Shown one piece after another: positions 48,466 through 57,609 of a stretch of 64,000 nt of DNA; position 1 is the first letter of the stretch, and each line of letters begins with the position of its first letter. The notes beneath the pieces are model-generated. The model worked only from the letters and a program-made list of their open reading frames with translations, made no database searches and was not told where the DNA came from. A program made the translations under genes and the position numbers. Where the stretch lies: assembly GCA_949286705.1 (NCBI GenBank), contig CASEDF010000004.1, positions 124,001 through 188,000 of the forward strand, given 5' to 3'. This stretch comes from an uncultured bacterium (GTDB taxonomy: Bacteria; Cyanobacteriota; Vampirovibrionia; Gastranaerophilales; Gastranaerophilaceae).

Positions 48466-49044
48466 ATGGACAAGTCATTTTACACGATATTCAAAACATT
48501 TTTCAAAGTCGGAACACTTTTACTTGGCGGAGGATATGTAATTTTACCGCTATTGCAGGCTGAACTTGTCGATAAGAAAGGATGGATAGATTCAGATGGA
48601 TTATGTGAGTATTACGCACTGGGGCAGTCTGTTCCGGGAATTATTGCAGCTAATATGTCTATTTTTGTAGGATACAAACTCCGCGGGCAGGTCGGCGCGC
48701 TCGCTGCTGTTCTGGGTATTGTTACTCCGGCATTCTTAGCTATAATTCTGGTTGCAAGCATACTTGAAGAAATTGTCCATTGGAGTTTTATCCAAAGTAT
48801 CTTCTGGGGAGTAGGTATCGGCGTAATTTTGCTTGTATACCTTGCCACAAAAGAAATGTGGACTCGCAGCATTGTAGATAAATTTACCTGCATAATATTT
48901 TTTGCCGCATTTATTCTGTCTTCATGCTTTAAAGTTTCGCCTGCGTTAATAATAATCCTGTCTATTGCTGCAGGAATAATATACAGAAAACGAATTACTA
49001 CGGAAAAAGCCGGAAATAAGGAGTGTGAAAATGATTTATCTTAA
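48466..49044 (+). CDS. Chromate transporter (short ChrA), first half
   Basis: 192 residues with about six membrane helices. FFKVGTLLLGGGYVILPLLQAEL near the start and GQSVPGIIAANMSIFVGYKL are the typical ChrA repeat marks. It overlaps the next gene by 14 nt. Together the two half-size proteins would form one CHR transporter. Chromate is the name-giving substrate, but natural substrates of gut homologues are unclear. Confidence 0.88.
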   Translation: MDKSFYTIFKTFFKVGTLLLGGGYVILPLLQAELVDKKGWIDSDGLCEYYALGQSVPGIIAANMSIFVGYKLRGQVGALAAVLGIVTPAFLAIILVASILEEIVHWSFIQSIFWGVGIGVILLVYLATKEMWTRSIVDKFTCIIFFAAFILSSCFKVSPALIIILSIAAGIIYRKRITTEKAGNKECENDLS

Positions 49045-49561
49045 CCTTTTCATACAATTTTTTCATATAGGTTTATTTTCATTTGGCGGCGGGTATGCGA
49101 CATTACCGTTTTTGTATCATATTGCGGAAAACCAACAATGGTACACAATTAAACAATTAACGGATATGATTGCAATATCTTCAATAACCCCCGGTCCTGT
49201 AGGCGTTAATGTCGCGACATTTGCCGGCTTTGCCACATCGGGTCTTTTAGGGGCACTGGTTGCTACAACATCAGTAATTTTGCCTTCATACATACTTGTC
49301 ATAGTAATTTCAAAATTTTTAGAACAATTTGAAACAAATAAAAACGTAAGAGCGGCAATTTATGCACTAAAGCCTGCAGGATGCGGCCTTTTGGCCGCTG
49401 TTGCGGTCGATATGTTTATGGATAACGCGAATCTCCCCGGAATGTTTTTGCTGGCAATATTATTTTTTATCAGCGTGAAACAAAAACATGATCCTTTGTT
49501 TTATTTATCAGTATCTGCGTTGGTAGGGCTTTTTGCAGGATTTTTACATTTAACTGCTTAA
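49031..49561 (+). CDS. Chromate transporter (short ChrA), second half
   Basis: About 176 residues, starting at the ATG at 49031 with AAGGAG seven nt upstream; a GTG at 49025 is also in frame. FIQFFHIGLFSFGGGYATLPFLYH and ITPGPVGVNVATFAGF are the family repeat. The paired short genes represent the unfused form of ChrA. The reading frame differs from that of the first half, so they are truly separate genes. Confidence 0.88.
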   Translation: MIYLNLFIQFFHIGLFSFGGGYATLPFLYHIAENQQWYTIKQLTDMIAISSITPGPVGVNVATFAGFATSGLLGALVATTSVILPSYILVIVISKFLEQFETNKNVRAAIYALKPAGCGLLAAVAVDMFMDNANLPGMFLLAILFFISVKQKHDPLFYLSVSALVGLFAGFLHLTA

Positions 49562-49635
49562 TAAATTTTAATATTTCTATAAAATCAGGCAATAATTATC
49601 TTGATACCGCTTAAATATAATGAAAGGAGTTAGTA

Positions 49636-49974
49636 ATGGTTAATAAAATAAATAACTGCCCCAGTTTCGGCTCTACAAGAATTCCTTATAATAATGTTCC
49701 GGTGCATAAATATTTAGAACCGTTAAACAAATACTTTGAAGTGAAAGAATTTAATCTTATGAAACCGCAGGAAGCAGCTGATAAGCTTGATTTTGGCAAA
49801 GCTGCAGCCATGTTTGATAAAGACGGTATGATTATTGTCGGCAAAGACGGAGGTCCGGGCGGCGCAGATACATTTATCGGACGGCTTTTGAAAAAAGTAA
49901 GTCCGGATGTTGAATACACAGATGATGTAAAGCCTGTTGAAATTGACGGTCCTGTTATTGATTTGAATATTTAG
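49636..49974 (+). CDS. Small unknown protein with N-terminal SFGSTR motif
   Basis: 112 residues, not recognised. MVNKINNCPSFGSTRIPYNN resembles the F-x-x-R start of other lineage proteins in the window. The middle has MKPQEAADKLDFGKAAAMFDKDG, then IIVGKDGGPGGADTF, with a Gly-rich turn. GAAAGGAG precedes the ATG. The 3' end overlaps the convergent YifB/ComM gene by 20 nt. Confidence 0.5.
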   Translation: MVNKINNCPSFGSTRIPYNNVPVHKYLEPLNKYFEVKEFNLMKPQEAADKLDFGKAAAMFDKDGMIIVGKDGGPGGADTFIGRLLKKVSPDVEYTDDVKPVEIDGPVIDLNI

Positions 49975-51493
49975 GGTCAAACATTTTATATTGCAGTGCC
50001 TGCATCAAATGTGACTGCTGAATATCCCGTGAATTATCCAGATCCGCAATTGTTCTGGCAAGCTTTAAAATCCTGTCATAACGTCTGCCCGATAATTGAT
50101 ATTTTACAATAGCTGTTTTAAATATTGCCTGTGATTGTTCGTCAATCTGGCAATATTTTTTGATTAACTCAGATGTTAATTCTGAATTTGTTAAAATATT
50201 TTCGTTTTTATATCTTTCCGCTTGAATTTGACGGGCTTTTACAACTCTTTTTCTGATTTCGGCAGAGGGTTCGGCATTATTGTCAATATTTAAAAGTTCA
50301 TTTGCGGTTAGTCTTGGAACTTCAATCTGCAAGTCAATTCTGTCCAGAAGCGGACCCGAAAGTTTTGCAAGGTAGCGGCTAACCATAAATTCCGAACACG
50401 TACACTGCTTTTCTCTGTCACCTTTAAAACCGCACGGGCATGGATTCATTGCGCCTAAAAGCATAAATTTTGCCGGATATTTAATTGAGTGTTTTGCCCT
50501 TGATATGACGATTTCACCGTCCTCAAGGGGCTGCCTTAATACCTCCAGAACATTCCTCGGGAATTCAACCATTTCATCCAAAAACAGCACCCCTCGGTGC
50601 GCAAGCGTAATTTCACCCGGCATGGGATTGCTTCCCCCGCCGATAATTCCGTTTGCTGAGGCAGTGTGGTGAACTGCGCGAAAAGGACGTTTTGTCATTA
50701 AAGGCTTATCCGCGGATAAAAGTCCGCAGATACTGTAAATTTTGGTTAATTCCAGTGCTTCCGATAATTCCAAAGGCGGCAGAATTGATGCAAAACATTT
50801 TGCCATAAGTGTTTTGCCGGAGCCGGGAGAACCCGTCATAAGAAGATTATGCCCTCCGGCTGCCGCAATTTCCAGCGCCCGTTTAGCTTTTTGCTGACCT
50901 TTTACGTCTTTAAAATCATATTCAAAATTCTCTTTTGTATCGGAAAGATATGTATTTATATCGATTTTAAATTGTTTTAACGGGGTTTCAATAAAATGGT
51001 TAACCACATCTGCGAGACAGTTTGCGCCAAAAACATTAATCCCGTCGATTAATGCTGCTTCTTTTGCGTTAGCTTCCGGCACAATAACATTTTTCACCCC
51101 GATTTCTTTTAAACCCATGACAATCGGCAAAACTCCTCTTACCCCGCGCAAATCTCCGTTCAGAGAAAGTTCGCCGGCAAAAGCATAATCTTTAAGCTGT
51201 TCTGTTTCCAAAACACCTTCTTCAACTAAAATTCCGACAGCAATAGATAAATCAAAGCTTGTTCCGGCTTTTTTCAAATCAGCAGGCGCAAGGTTGATGA
51301 CGATTTTTCTGTTAGGAAAAGTGAAACCTGAATTTTTAACGGCTGAACGTACTCTGTCGCGGGCTTCATTCACAGCAGCATCAGGCAAACCGACAACCGA
51401 AAATGACGGCAGACCGTTCTGGACGTCTGTTTCAACTGAAACTTCATAAGCGTTTAAACCTATTACTGTTGCGGTTGTAACTTTATTAACCAT
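49955..51493 (-). CDS. YifB/ComM family Mg-chelatase-like ATPase
   Basis: 512 residues from MVNKVTTATVIGLN (51493). An N-terminal Lon-protease-like S5/S16 fold (about 15-165; GLPDAAVNEARDRVRSAVKNSG) is followed by an AAA+ domain with GSPGSGKTLMAKC and the Mg-chelatase lid. A C-terminal part follows with CPCG and CTCSE cysteines and QRARxL-like elements (RYDRILKLARTIADL). ComM homologues help branch migration in natural transformation. Linkage to competence here is inferred from the family only. Confidence 0.92.
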   Translation of the reverse strand: MVNKVTTATVIGLNAYEVSVETDVQNGLPSFSVVGLPDAAVNEARDRVRSAVKNSGFTFPNRKIVINLAPADLKKAGTSFDLSIAVGILVEEGVLETEQLKDYAFAGELSLNGDLRGVRGVLPIVMGLKEIGVKNVIVPEANAKEAALIDGINVFGANCLADVVNHFIETPLKQFKIDINTYLSDTKENFEYDFKDVKGQQKAKRALEIAAAGGHNLLMTGSPGSGKTLMAKCFASILPPLELSEALELTKIYSICGLLSADKPLMTKRPFRAVHHTASANGIIGGGSNPMPGEITLAHRGVLFLDEMVEFPRNVLEVLRQPLEDGEIVISRAKHSIKYPAKFMLLGAMNPCPCGFKGDREKQCTCSEFMVSRYLAKLSGPLLDRIDLQIEVPRLTANELLNIDNNAEPSAEIRKRVVKARQIQAERYKNENILTNSELTSELIKKYCQIDEQSQAIFKTAIVKYQLSGRRYDRILKLARTIADLDNSRDIQQSHLMQALQYKMFDPKYSNQ

Positions 51494-51533
51494 ACGGCTA
51501 TTATACAACAAATTTTTGGGTTATAATTAATTT

Positions 51534-52517
51534 ATGGAAAAAGTTAACAAAATACTTGCGGTAAATTTTGGCGGAATAGGTGATGAGATTTTATTTTTAC
51601 CTGCACTGATTTCGTTGAAAAAAGAATTCCCGAATGCAAAAATCACACTCGCGCTTGAGCCGAGAAGCAAAAGCGTTAAGGATTTGACAGATGTAATTGA
51701 TGATTTAATCCTTGTGGATATAAAAAATAAAAACAAATATTTTGAGCTTATAAAATTTATATTTGCAGCCCGCTCTAGACATTTTGACCTTGCAATAACA
51801 GCAGGCGGGAATAAATTTATGAGTATAATTTTATTTTTAACAGGTGCAAAAAAACGCAACGGGTATGACTGCGGCGCTTTAAGCCAAAAACTTCTGACCC
51901 GTGCGGTGTCGCTAAACAAAAATCAATATGCTGCCAAAATGTATCATGATTTGGTAACTCCGGTTACAAAAAATATTACTGAATTACCCGAAATAAATGT
52001 AGCGGCGCAGGAAAAAATTCCTAATTCCGTGCTCATTCACCCCGGAGTAAGTAAGATGAGTGTTCAAAAAGGAATGATTAAAACTGTTCCGCCTCAAGTT
52101 TGGGCTGAAACTATTGATCTTTTAGTTGCAAAGGGGAAAAAAGTAATCCTTGCAGGCGGTCCGGATGATAAAGAATGTATTGAAACAATTTTGAAAACCG
52201 TTAAAACAAATGATTTTGAGAACTTTTACGGCAAAACTAAAAATCTCAGAGAGCTTGCAGAACTTATAGGTAGAGCTGAAACATTTTTGTGCTCTGATTC
52301 GGCACCTTTGCATGTAGCGGTTGCAATGGGAACGAAAACTTATGCAATATTCGGCCCGACTGATGATAAAAAACTCATACCGCCTATGGTTACGGCAATC
52401 AAAGCGAATGACAATTGCTCTTTAAAACCATGCCTTTGGGAGAAAAGACAAACCACTTGTGGAAGTTTAGACTGTTTAAAAATTACGGCACAGGACATTA
52501 TTAATCAAATAATTTAG
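51534..52517 (+). CDS. Glycosyltransferase family 9 (heptosyltransferase-like)
   Basis: 327 residues of GT-B fold. NFGGIGDEILFLPALISLKKEFP at the start and VIHPGV-like LIHPGVSKMS, VILAGGPDDKE and FLCSDSAPLHVAVAMGTKTYAIFGPTD in the C-terminal half are typical of GT9. It probably adds heptose or a related sugar to lipopolysaccharide core. It starts divergently from YifB. The 41-nt spacer between their starts is short for two promoters. Confidence 0.9.
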   Translation: MEKVNKILAVNFGGIGDEILFLPALISLKKEFPNAKITLALEPRSKSVKDLTDVIDDLILVDIKNKNKYFELIKFIFAARSRHFDLAITAGGNKFMSIILFLTGAKKRNGYDCGALSQKLLTRAVSLNKNQYAAKMYHDLVTPVTKNITELPEINVAAQEKIPNSVLIHPGVSKMSVQKGMIKTVPPQVWAETIDLLVAKGKKVILAGGPDDKECIETILKTVKTNDFENFYGKTKNLRELAELIGRAETFLCSDSAPLHVAVAMGTKTYAIFGPTDDKKLIPPMVTAIKANDNCSLKPCLWEKRQTTCGSLDCLKITAQDIINQII

Positions 52518-52523
52518 CAGATA

Positions 52524-53153
52524 TTATTCTCCGGTATACTCACTGCCTACTTCATAATCCACATAAGGTATGATTTTATTTTGCGTAATCACATAGTTTA
52601 TATCGCAATCTGATTTTGTAGGTTCAAGGGATTGCGCTTTAACGTAAAAAGCAAAGACATCTGAGCCGTAACGATTAGGAGCATTTACACCATTTGTATC
52701 TATCCATATTCTCCCACATATCGGATTTGTTGCCGTTGCCGTACCGTTATTATATGTATAATCATACCCGCAGGCATTTGTTTTTTCATTCATATTTTGC
52801 AGGCTGAATATCATTCCATCTTGTAAAACAACTCTGGCACCCCACAGATTATCCGAGGTATTAATACCATGCCCGTTGTCTCTGGGTTTAGCGTGTTTTA
52901 CCGGATAATTTCCCCCGCATTCATTGTCAGTATATCGTTCACAAGTTTTTTTAACCCGCATATAAGGAACCAATTTTGACAAAACTTCAATATCCGATTC
53001 ACCCGTTACAAATAAATTCCCGTAATTATCCGCAGCGGTGTAATTTGTACTCTTATACATATTTAATGCCTGCATAAGAGTAGTATAACCTCTTTTTGCC
53101 TTATTAACCAATACTTTTTCTTGATAATTTGCAATCAATGTCGGGATTGTCAT
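52524..53153 (-). CDS. Type IV pilin-like/pseudopilin precursor with broken leader frame
   Basis: The prepilin frame is open from before SAFTLAEVLITLGIIGVVAAMTIPTLIANY (Phe of the signal at 53207) to the stop at 52524. The only plausible start with a ribosome site (ATG 53284 after AAGGAG) is in another frame and ends at TAA 53218-53216 after 22 residues. The prepilin frame itself is closed by TAG upstream of the signal. The listed start is an internal ATG inside the helix and cannot give a functional signal. The leader resembles that at 8.8 kb but lacks the G tract. Either decayed or silent. Confidence 0.6.
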   Translation of the reverse strand: MTIPTLIANYQEKVLVNKAKRGYTTLMQALNMYKSTNYTAADNYGNLFVTGESDIEVLSKLVPYMRVKKTCERYTDNECGGNYPVKHAKPRDNGHGINTSDNLWGARVVLQDGMIFSLQNMNEKTNACGYDYTYNNGTATATNPICGRIWIDTNGVNAPNRYGSDVFAFYVKAQSLEPTKSDCDINYVITQNKIIPYVDYEVGSEYTGE

Positions 53154-53333
53154 TGCTGCAACTACACCTATTATTCCAAGGGTGATTAATACTTCTGCCA
53201 GCGTGAAAGCACTATTTAAACAAAACTCTTGCTATTTCTACTTAAGAGAGCCCACCGTTTTTTGAATTTTTCCATCATACTCATTAACTGTTCTCCTTAG
53301 TTTTATTTTAACAAACTTCCGCCTAAAAAGCAA

Positions 53334-54032
53334 TTAAATCCCGACACTCAAACCCGCGCAAAGATTTATTGACTGACCGGTAATTCCCTTTGCATCATCT
53401 GATACAAGGTATTTAACCAGTTTGGCGATTTCTATAGGCTGAACAAATCTCCGCTGCGGAATTGTTTCAATTATTTCATCATGGAAAAATTCCGAAAGTT
53501 CGGCTGATGTCATGCCCATTTCAGTATCGACCCAGCCGGGATTTACGGTATTTACGGTAATATTATATTCCGCGAGTTCAAGCGCCAAAGCTCTTGTTAA
53601 ACCTACAAGCCCTGATTTTGTAGAGGAATACAGGCTTGCGTTTGCTTCACCCATAATTCCGGAAATTGAGCCTATATTGATAATTCTGCCCCATTTTTTC
53701 TTTTTCATATTTACACTTGCTTTTGCAATTAATTTTACCGGCGCCAGAAGGTTTACTTCAAATATTTCTCTTATCTGATCGTCTGTCATTTTGTCTATTG
53801 AGCCGTAAATGTATTCGCCGGCATTATTTATCAAAATATCAATTTTTTTTGCCTCAATATAACTTTCCAAAGTTTCTACATCAGTTGCCAGATCACAAAC
53901 GCAGTAATTTTTATATGCCCTGAGAAGTTCAACATTACGGCCGGTTGCAAATATCGTTCCGACTTCACTTAATTCTTCCGCAATAGCTTTGCCTATTCCT
54001 TGTGTAGCACCTGTAACGAGAATGTTAACCAT
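53334..54032 (-). CDS. Short-chain dehydrogenase/reductase (FabG-like)
   Basis: 232 residues from MVNILVTGATQGIGK (54032). TGATQGIGKA is the cofactor motif, NNAG follows, and INIGSISG with YSSTKSGLVGLTRALA provides Ser-Tyr-Lys. The C-terminal GITGQSINLCAGLSVG is FabG-like. Substrate unknown. It overlaps tcdA by 8 nt, the last of the Nudix-secG-tcdA-SDR run. Confidence 0.9.
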   Translation of the reverse strand: MVNILVTGATQGIGKAIAEELSEVGTIFATGRNVELLRAYKNYCVCDLATDVETLESYIEAKKIDILINNAGEYIYGSIDKMTDDQIREIFEVNLLAPVKLIAKASVNMKKKKWGRIINIGSISGIMGEANASLYSSTKSGLVGLTRALALELAEYNITVNTVNPGWVDTEMGMTSAELSEFFHDEIIETIPQRRFVQPIEIAKLVKYLVSDDAKGITGQSINLCAGLSVGI

Positions 54033-54780
54033 TTTCAAACTCCTTTTTAAATTCCTGTATTATATATGATGCCATAAAAATTCCTGCAGCGCTTGCTACA
54101 AACGGTGTAGATGAAGGCGTTATTTTGGTAAATTCAATTTCTTCACCTGATTTTGTCATCAAATGTTCTGTTTGAGATAATTTTTCCTGAACAAAAGGTT
54201 TTTCACGGCTTGCAACAACAGTAATTCCGCTTTCTATCCCGCGTTTTTTCAACTGATAAATTATGTTAGACACAAATGCGGCATTTTTATCTTCAATATC
54301 TTTGATATCGCAAATATAGAGTTTTGTCGGATCAATACGGTTTCCGGCGCCCATTGAGCTTATCACGGGAATTTGATTTTCAACACAATATTCAAGCAAC
54401 GAAATTTTTGAACGCATTGTGTCTATTGCATCAGCTGCATAATCCGCTTTGAAGTCTTCGCCGGTATAAAAATCGTCAATAATATTTAATTTGATTTCAG
54501 GGTTTATATCTTTCAGTCTTTTTTCAAAAAGGTTTGTCTTTTTTTGTCCTATAGTGGAATGCAGAGCTATAATCTGCCGGTTTATGTTAGATATTGAAAC
54601 ATCGTCAAAATCAACAAGTGTCAATTCCCCGACGCCAGCTCTTGCCAGAGCTTCCGCGCAATATCCGCCGACACCGCCGAGTCCGAAAACAGCAACGTGT
54701 TTCTTGGTTAATACACGCTGAAATTCCGCACCCCAATACAGTTCGTTCCTTGAAAAAATTTCGTCTGCAGCTTCACTCAT
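54025..54780 (-). CDS. tcdA: tRNA threonylcarbamoyladenosine dehydratase (TcdA)
   Basis: Cyclises t6A37 of ANN-decoding tRNAs using ATP; E1-like fold. Marks: FGLGGVGGYCAEALARAGVG (nucleotide loop), DFDDVSISNINRQ, DAIDTMRSKISLLEYC and SSMGAGNRIDPTK. 251 residues, slightly short of the E. coli protein. Five nt from secG. Confidence 0.93.
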   Translation of the reverse strand: MSEAADEIFSRNELYWGAEFQRVLTKKHVAVFGLGGVGGYCAEALARAGVGELTLVDFDDVSISNINRQIIALHSTIGQKKTNLFEKRLKDINPEIKLNIIDDFYTGEDFKADYAADAIDTMRSKISLLEYCVENQIPVISSMGAGNRIDPTKLYICDIKDIEDKNAAFVSNIIYQLKKRGIESGITVVASREKPFVQEKLSQTEHLMTKSGEEIEFTKITPSSTPFVASAAGIFMASYIIQEFKKEFENG

Positions 54781-54785
54781 ATAGT

Positions 54786-55010
54786 CTATTTAACTATACC
54801 ATATCCCAGTAAAAATGTGCAAATTATAAATATAGCAGCAACAATGCCGGTTACTTTATTCAATCCTTTTTCGGCACTTTTTTGCGAAGTAAAAAGATGT
54901 GATGCACCGCCAATACCTGCAATTCCGTCACCTTTTGGTGAATGCAGCAATATTAATATAATCAAAAACAATGCAGCTAAAATCTGAATTGCCCATACAA
55001 ATGTAACCAT
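54786..55010 (-). CDS. secG: Preprotein translocase subunit SecG
   Basis: 74 residues, two membrane helices (about 4-24 and 53-72) with HSPKGDGIAGIGGASHLFTSQKSAEKGL between them, the normal SecG signature. It pairs with secE at 17.2 kb. It overlaps the Nudix gene by one base. Confidence 0.93.
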   Translation of the reverse strand: MVTFVWAIQILAALFLIILILLHSPKGDGIAGIGGASHLFTSQKSAEKGLNKVTGIVAAIFIICTFLLGYGIVK

Positions 55011-55693
55011 TATTTTTTCTCCTTTTTACCAGAAATAAAATGTGCCCGTTTTGAATTCAATTTAATATTTTCAAATGTATAAAGTCTTGCAGGACGCTTA
55101 GAAGATGATTTTGTATATTCATCCAATTCAATAAGCCCCTCTGTGCTTAAAGCTTTTTTCCTAAAATTACGCTTATCAAGTTTTTTATTCATTATAAGTT
55201 CATACGCTTTTTGCATCTCGGTCAGGGTAAACTTTTCATTCAATAATTGATAAGCCACCGGGCAAAGTTCTAACCTTTCGCGGGTTCTTTTAAGAGAATA
55301 CTCAATAATTTCTTTGTGATCAAATGCCAATGGCGGCAAATCCGATACCTTATGCCAGCCCAATTCAGGTGATGTAGTAATATTCAAATCTTCCGCTCTT
55401 ACCAGAGCAAAATAAGCACACGTAATAACTCTTGCATTAGGGTGGCGCAAGGGATCACCGAATGTGTATAATTGTTCAAGATAAATGTTATCAACGTTTG
55501 TACGTTCTTTTAAAACCCTCAGTGCCGCCTGATCAAGATTTTCGGACAATCTCACATAACCGCCGGGAATTGCCCATTTATCTTTAAACGGTTCGTTCAG
55601 ACGTTTTACCAATAACACCTGAATGGCGTTATTTTTCATTGTTAAGATAACTACATCGACTGTAATTTCGTGGGTTTTTGTCTCGTTGAACAT
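55010..55693 (-). CDS. Nudix-domain protein, NrtR-like regulator candidate
   Basis: 227 residues. An N-terminal Nudix fold has a degenerate Nudix box (GGYVRLSENLDQAALRVLKERTNV; the central Arg-Glu pair is not kept), and the C-terminal region (about 135-215) looks like a winged helix. The combination matches NrtR-type regulators of NAD metabolism, which bind ADP-ribose instead of cleaving it. An active hydrolase is less likely but possible. Confidence 0.78.
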   Translation of the reverse strand: MFNETKTHEITVDVVILTMKNNAIQVLLVKRLNEPFKDKWAIPGGYVRLSENLDQAALRVLKERTNVDNIYLEQLYTFGDPLRHPNARVITCAYFALVRAEDLNITTSPELGWHKVSDLPPLAFDHKEIIEYSLKRTRERLELCPVAYQLLNEKFTLTEMQKAYELIMNKKLDKRNFRKKALSTEGLIELDEYTKSSSKRPARLYTFENIKLNSKRAHFISGKKEKK

Positions 55694-55841
55694 AGTAATC
55701 TCTTTCCCTTATATTATATAATACAATAAACAGAGTTATATTTTAAAATTAACCGAAAAAATTTTTAACATATATTAACAAAGAAGACAATTTTTAAGAA
55801 TAAAAAAACTTTATATTAATAGAGGACAAACAGGGGAAATT

Positions 55842-56669
55842 ATGTTTTGGAGTTTTGGATATTTCAATAATCCATTTATGATGAATACCTTTTTTATGCC
55901 GAATTTCTTTTTCAACTTCGGATTTAATAACTTTGGTTTTCAAAATTTATTTATGCCGTCGTTATTTATGTTCGCGAATCCGTATAATTCAAGTATATTC
56001 AATAACACACAAAACAGACCGGCACCGCGGACAAAACCTGAAAGAACTTTTGCAGGTACTGCACCGGCGCGCAGACAAACATCCTCAACCAATACTCAAA
56101 CAAATACCGAACCTGCAAAGGCTGCAGTCACACCGGCAAAAACAAACCCAATACAGACAAACAAAAGAAACAATTCAATAAACAAAGGTGATTCGGCATT
56201 TATAAAAAAGACAAAACAAATTGCAAAAAGCATAAACTGCGACTACAAAGATTTACTTGCATTAATGAACTCAGAATCAAAGATTAATCCAAAGGCAGTG
56301 AACCCTTCAAGCGGAGCAACGGGATTAATCCAATTTATGCCTCAAACCGCAAAAGATCTCGGCACGACAACCGAAGACTTAAAAAACATGACAGCAACCG
56401 AGCAGCTTGATTATGTTGAAAAATATCTAAAAAAATACAAAAAAGCGGCAGGTTTCAAACAAAATGAAAAATTAGACGCAGGAGATTTGTATGCTCTGGT
56501 ATTTTTACCTGGCAGAGCAAAACGCGATATCATAACCGATAAATCGGAAAAATATTATGCTGCAAATGCGCCGGCACTTGATCTTAATAAAGACGGTAAA
56601 ATAACAAAAGATGAACTTTCACAGCGGATGAATTCACACAGGGTAAGTGATTCCATATTCCTTGCATAA
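55842..56669 (+). CDS. SLT-domain lytic transglycosylase-like protein with EF-hand and F/N/M-rich N-terminus
   Basis: 275 residues. The first 55 are extremely rich in Phe, Asn and Met (MFWSFGYFNNPFMMNTFFMP...) with no signal peptide. A Pro/Thr/Asn-rich linker (about 55-120) follows. The SLT-like domain (about 125-215) has the catalytic-type Glu in LMNSESKINPKAVNPSSGATG, then LIQFMPQTAKDLG. An EF-hand loop DLNKDGKITKDEL lies near residue 250. Cell-wall cleavage is inferred; whether and how it leaves the cell is unclear. Confidence 0.75.
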   Translation: MFWSFGYFNNPFMMNTFFMPNFFFNFGFNNFGFQNLFMPSLFMFANPYNSSIFNNTQNRPAPRTKPERTFAGTAPARRQTSSTNTQTNTEPAKAAVTPAKTNPIQTNKRNNSINKGDSAFIKKTKQIAKSINCDYKDLLALMNSESKINPKAVNPSSGATGLIQFMPQTAKDLGTTTEDLKNMTATEQLDYVEKYLKKYKKAAGFKQNEKLDAGDLYALVFLPGRAKRDIITDKSEKYYAANAPALDLNKDGKITKDELSQRMNSHRVSDSIFLA

Positions 56670-56755
56670 AATTATTACAAATCGCAATATTTCATTGCGG
56701 TAAAAATCTTTTTCGTGTAATGTCATGATTATTAACCATGATTGGAAGGGAAAAG

Positions 56756-57598
56756 ATGGATAAGGGATATATTGAAAACGGTTTTATCGTCGATTTAAGC
56801 AATGCAAGAAAAACTTCCGAGATAATTTATGAATTATACAGAATACTTGACATACCCGAAGCAAAAAACAAACAGGTTTGTTTAAAGCTCGGCAGCGTTG
56901 ATTTGTCACAACCCGAATTAACAAGTATCAAAGCACTTGTAGAATCAATGGATTCCGAGATTGAATTTATAAGTACAAATTCACCTGAAACTATGGAATC
57001 CGCCAAATTGTTAAATATTGAAGTATCAGAACTTGAAAACGTTGTGGAAGCTCCGGATTTTGAAATGAAGCCAAATGTAAGCCCTGAAGTTGAAACAGCA
57101 CTTGATAAAATCTTCGGCGATAATGATTTTGACAAAGACGAGGACGAACCTCAAAAAGAAGTCAAAGAAATGGAAGAAAGCTTTGCATATATTGAAGATG
57201 AGGAAGAAGACGAAGAAACCCGTCTAATGAAAAAAGAAGCTGAAAAACTTCCGACGTTGTATATTAAAAAAACAATACGTTCCGGTCAAAGTATTACATC
57301 TGACGGCAATCTGGTAATTGTCGGCGATGTCAATCCCGGAGCCGAAATAATAGCCAAAGGCGATATAACAGTCTGGGGCATTCTTGGCGGAATTGCCCAT
57401 GCAGGTTCCGAAGGCAATACTCAGGCAAGAATAAGAGCCTTGAAAATGAATGCAATTCAATTGAGAATAGCCGATATTTTTGCAAGAAGACCGGACGGAG
57501 TTAATACACCGTTTGTTCAGAAAACAAACGAATTTGTGCCGGAAGAAGCAAAAACGTATAAGAAAAATATTATTATAAACAAATTATTAGAAAACTAA
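56756..57598 (+). CDS. minC: Septum site-determining protein MinC
   Basis: 280 residues from MDKGYIENGF, with GGAAGGG before the ATG at 56756. The N-terminal MinC domain (about 1-110) is followed by a long acidic linker (about 110-160, EDEEEDEETR). The C-terminal beta-helix has IRSGQSITSDGNLVIVGDVNPGAEIIAKGDITVWGILGG, the MinC_C signature that binds MinD and FtsZ. It blocks Z-ring formation near poles. First of minC-minD-minE. Confidence 0.95.
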   Translation: MDKGYIENGFIVDLSNARKTSEIIYELYRILDIPEAKNKQVCLKLGSVDLSQPELTSIKALVESMDSEIEFISTNSPETMESAKLLNIEVSELENVVEAPDFEMKPNVSPEVETALDKIFGDNDFDKDEDEPQKEVKEMEESFAYIEDEEEDEETRLMKKEAEKLPTLYIKKTIRSGQSITSDGNLVIVGDVNPGAEIIAKGDITVWGILGGIAHAGSEGNTQARIRALKMNAIQLRIADIFARRPDGVNTPFVQKTNEFVPEEAKTYKKNIIINKLLEN

Positions 57599-57609
57599 GG
57601 AGAAAATAA

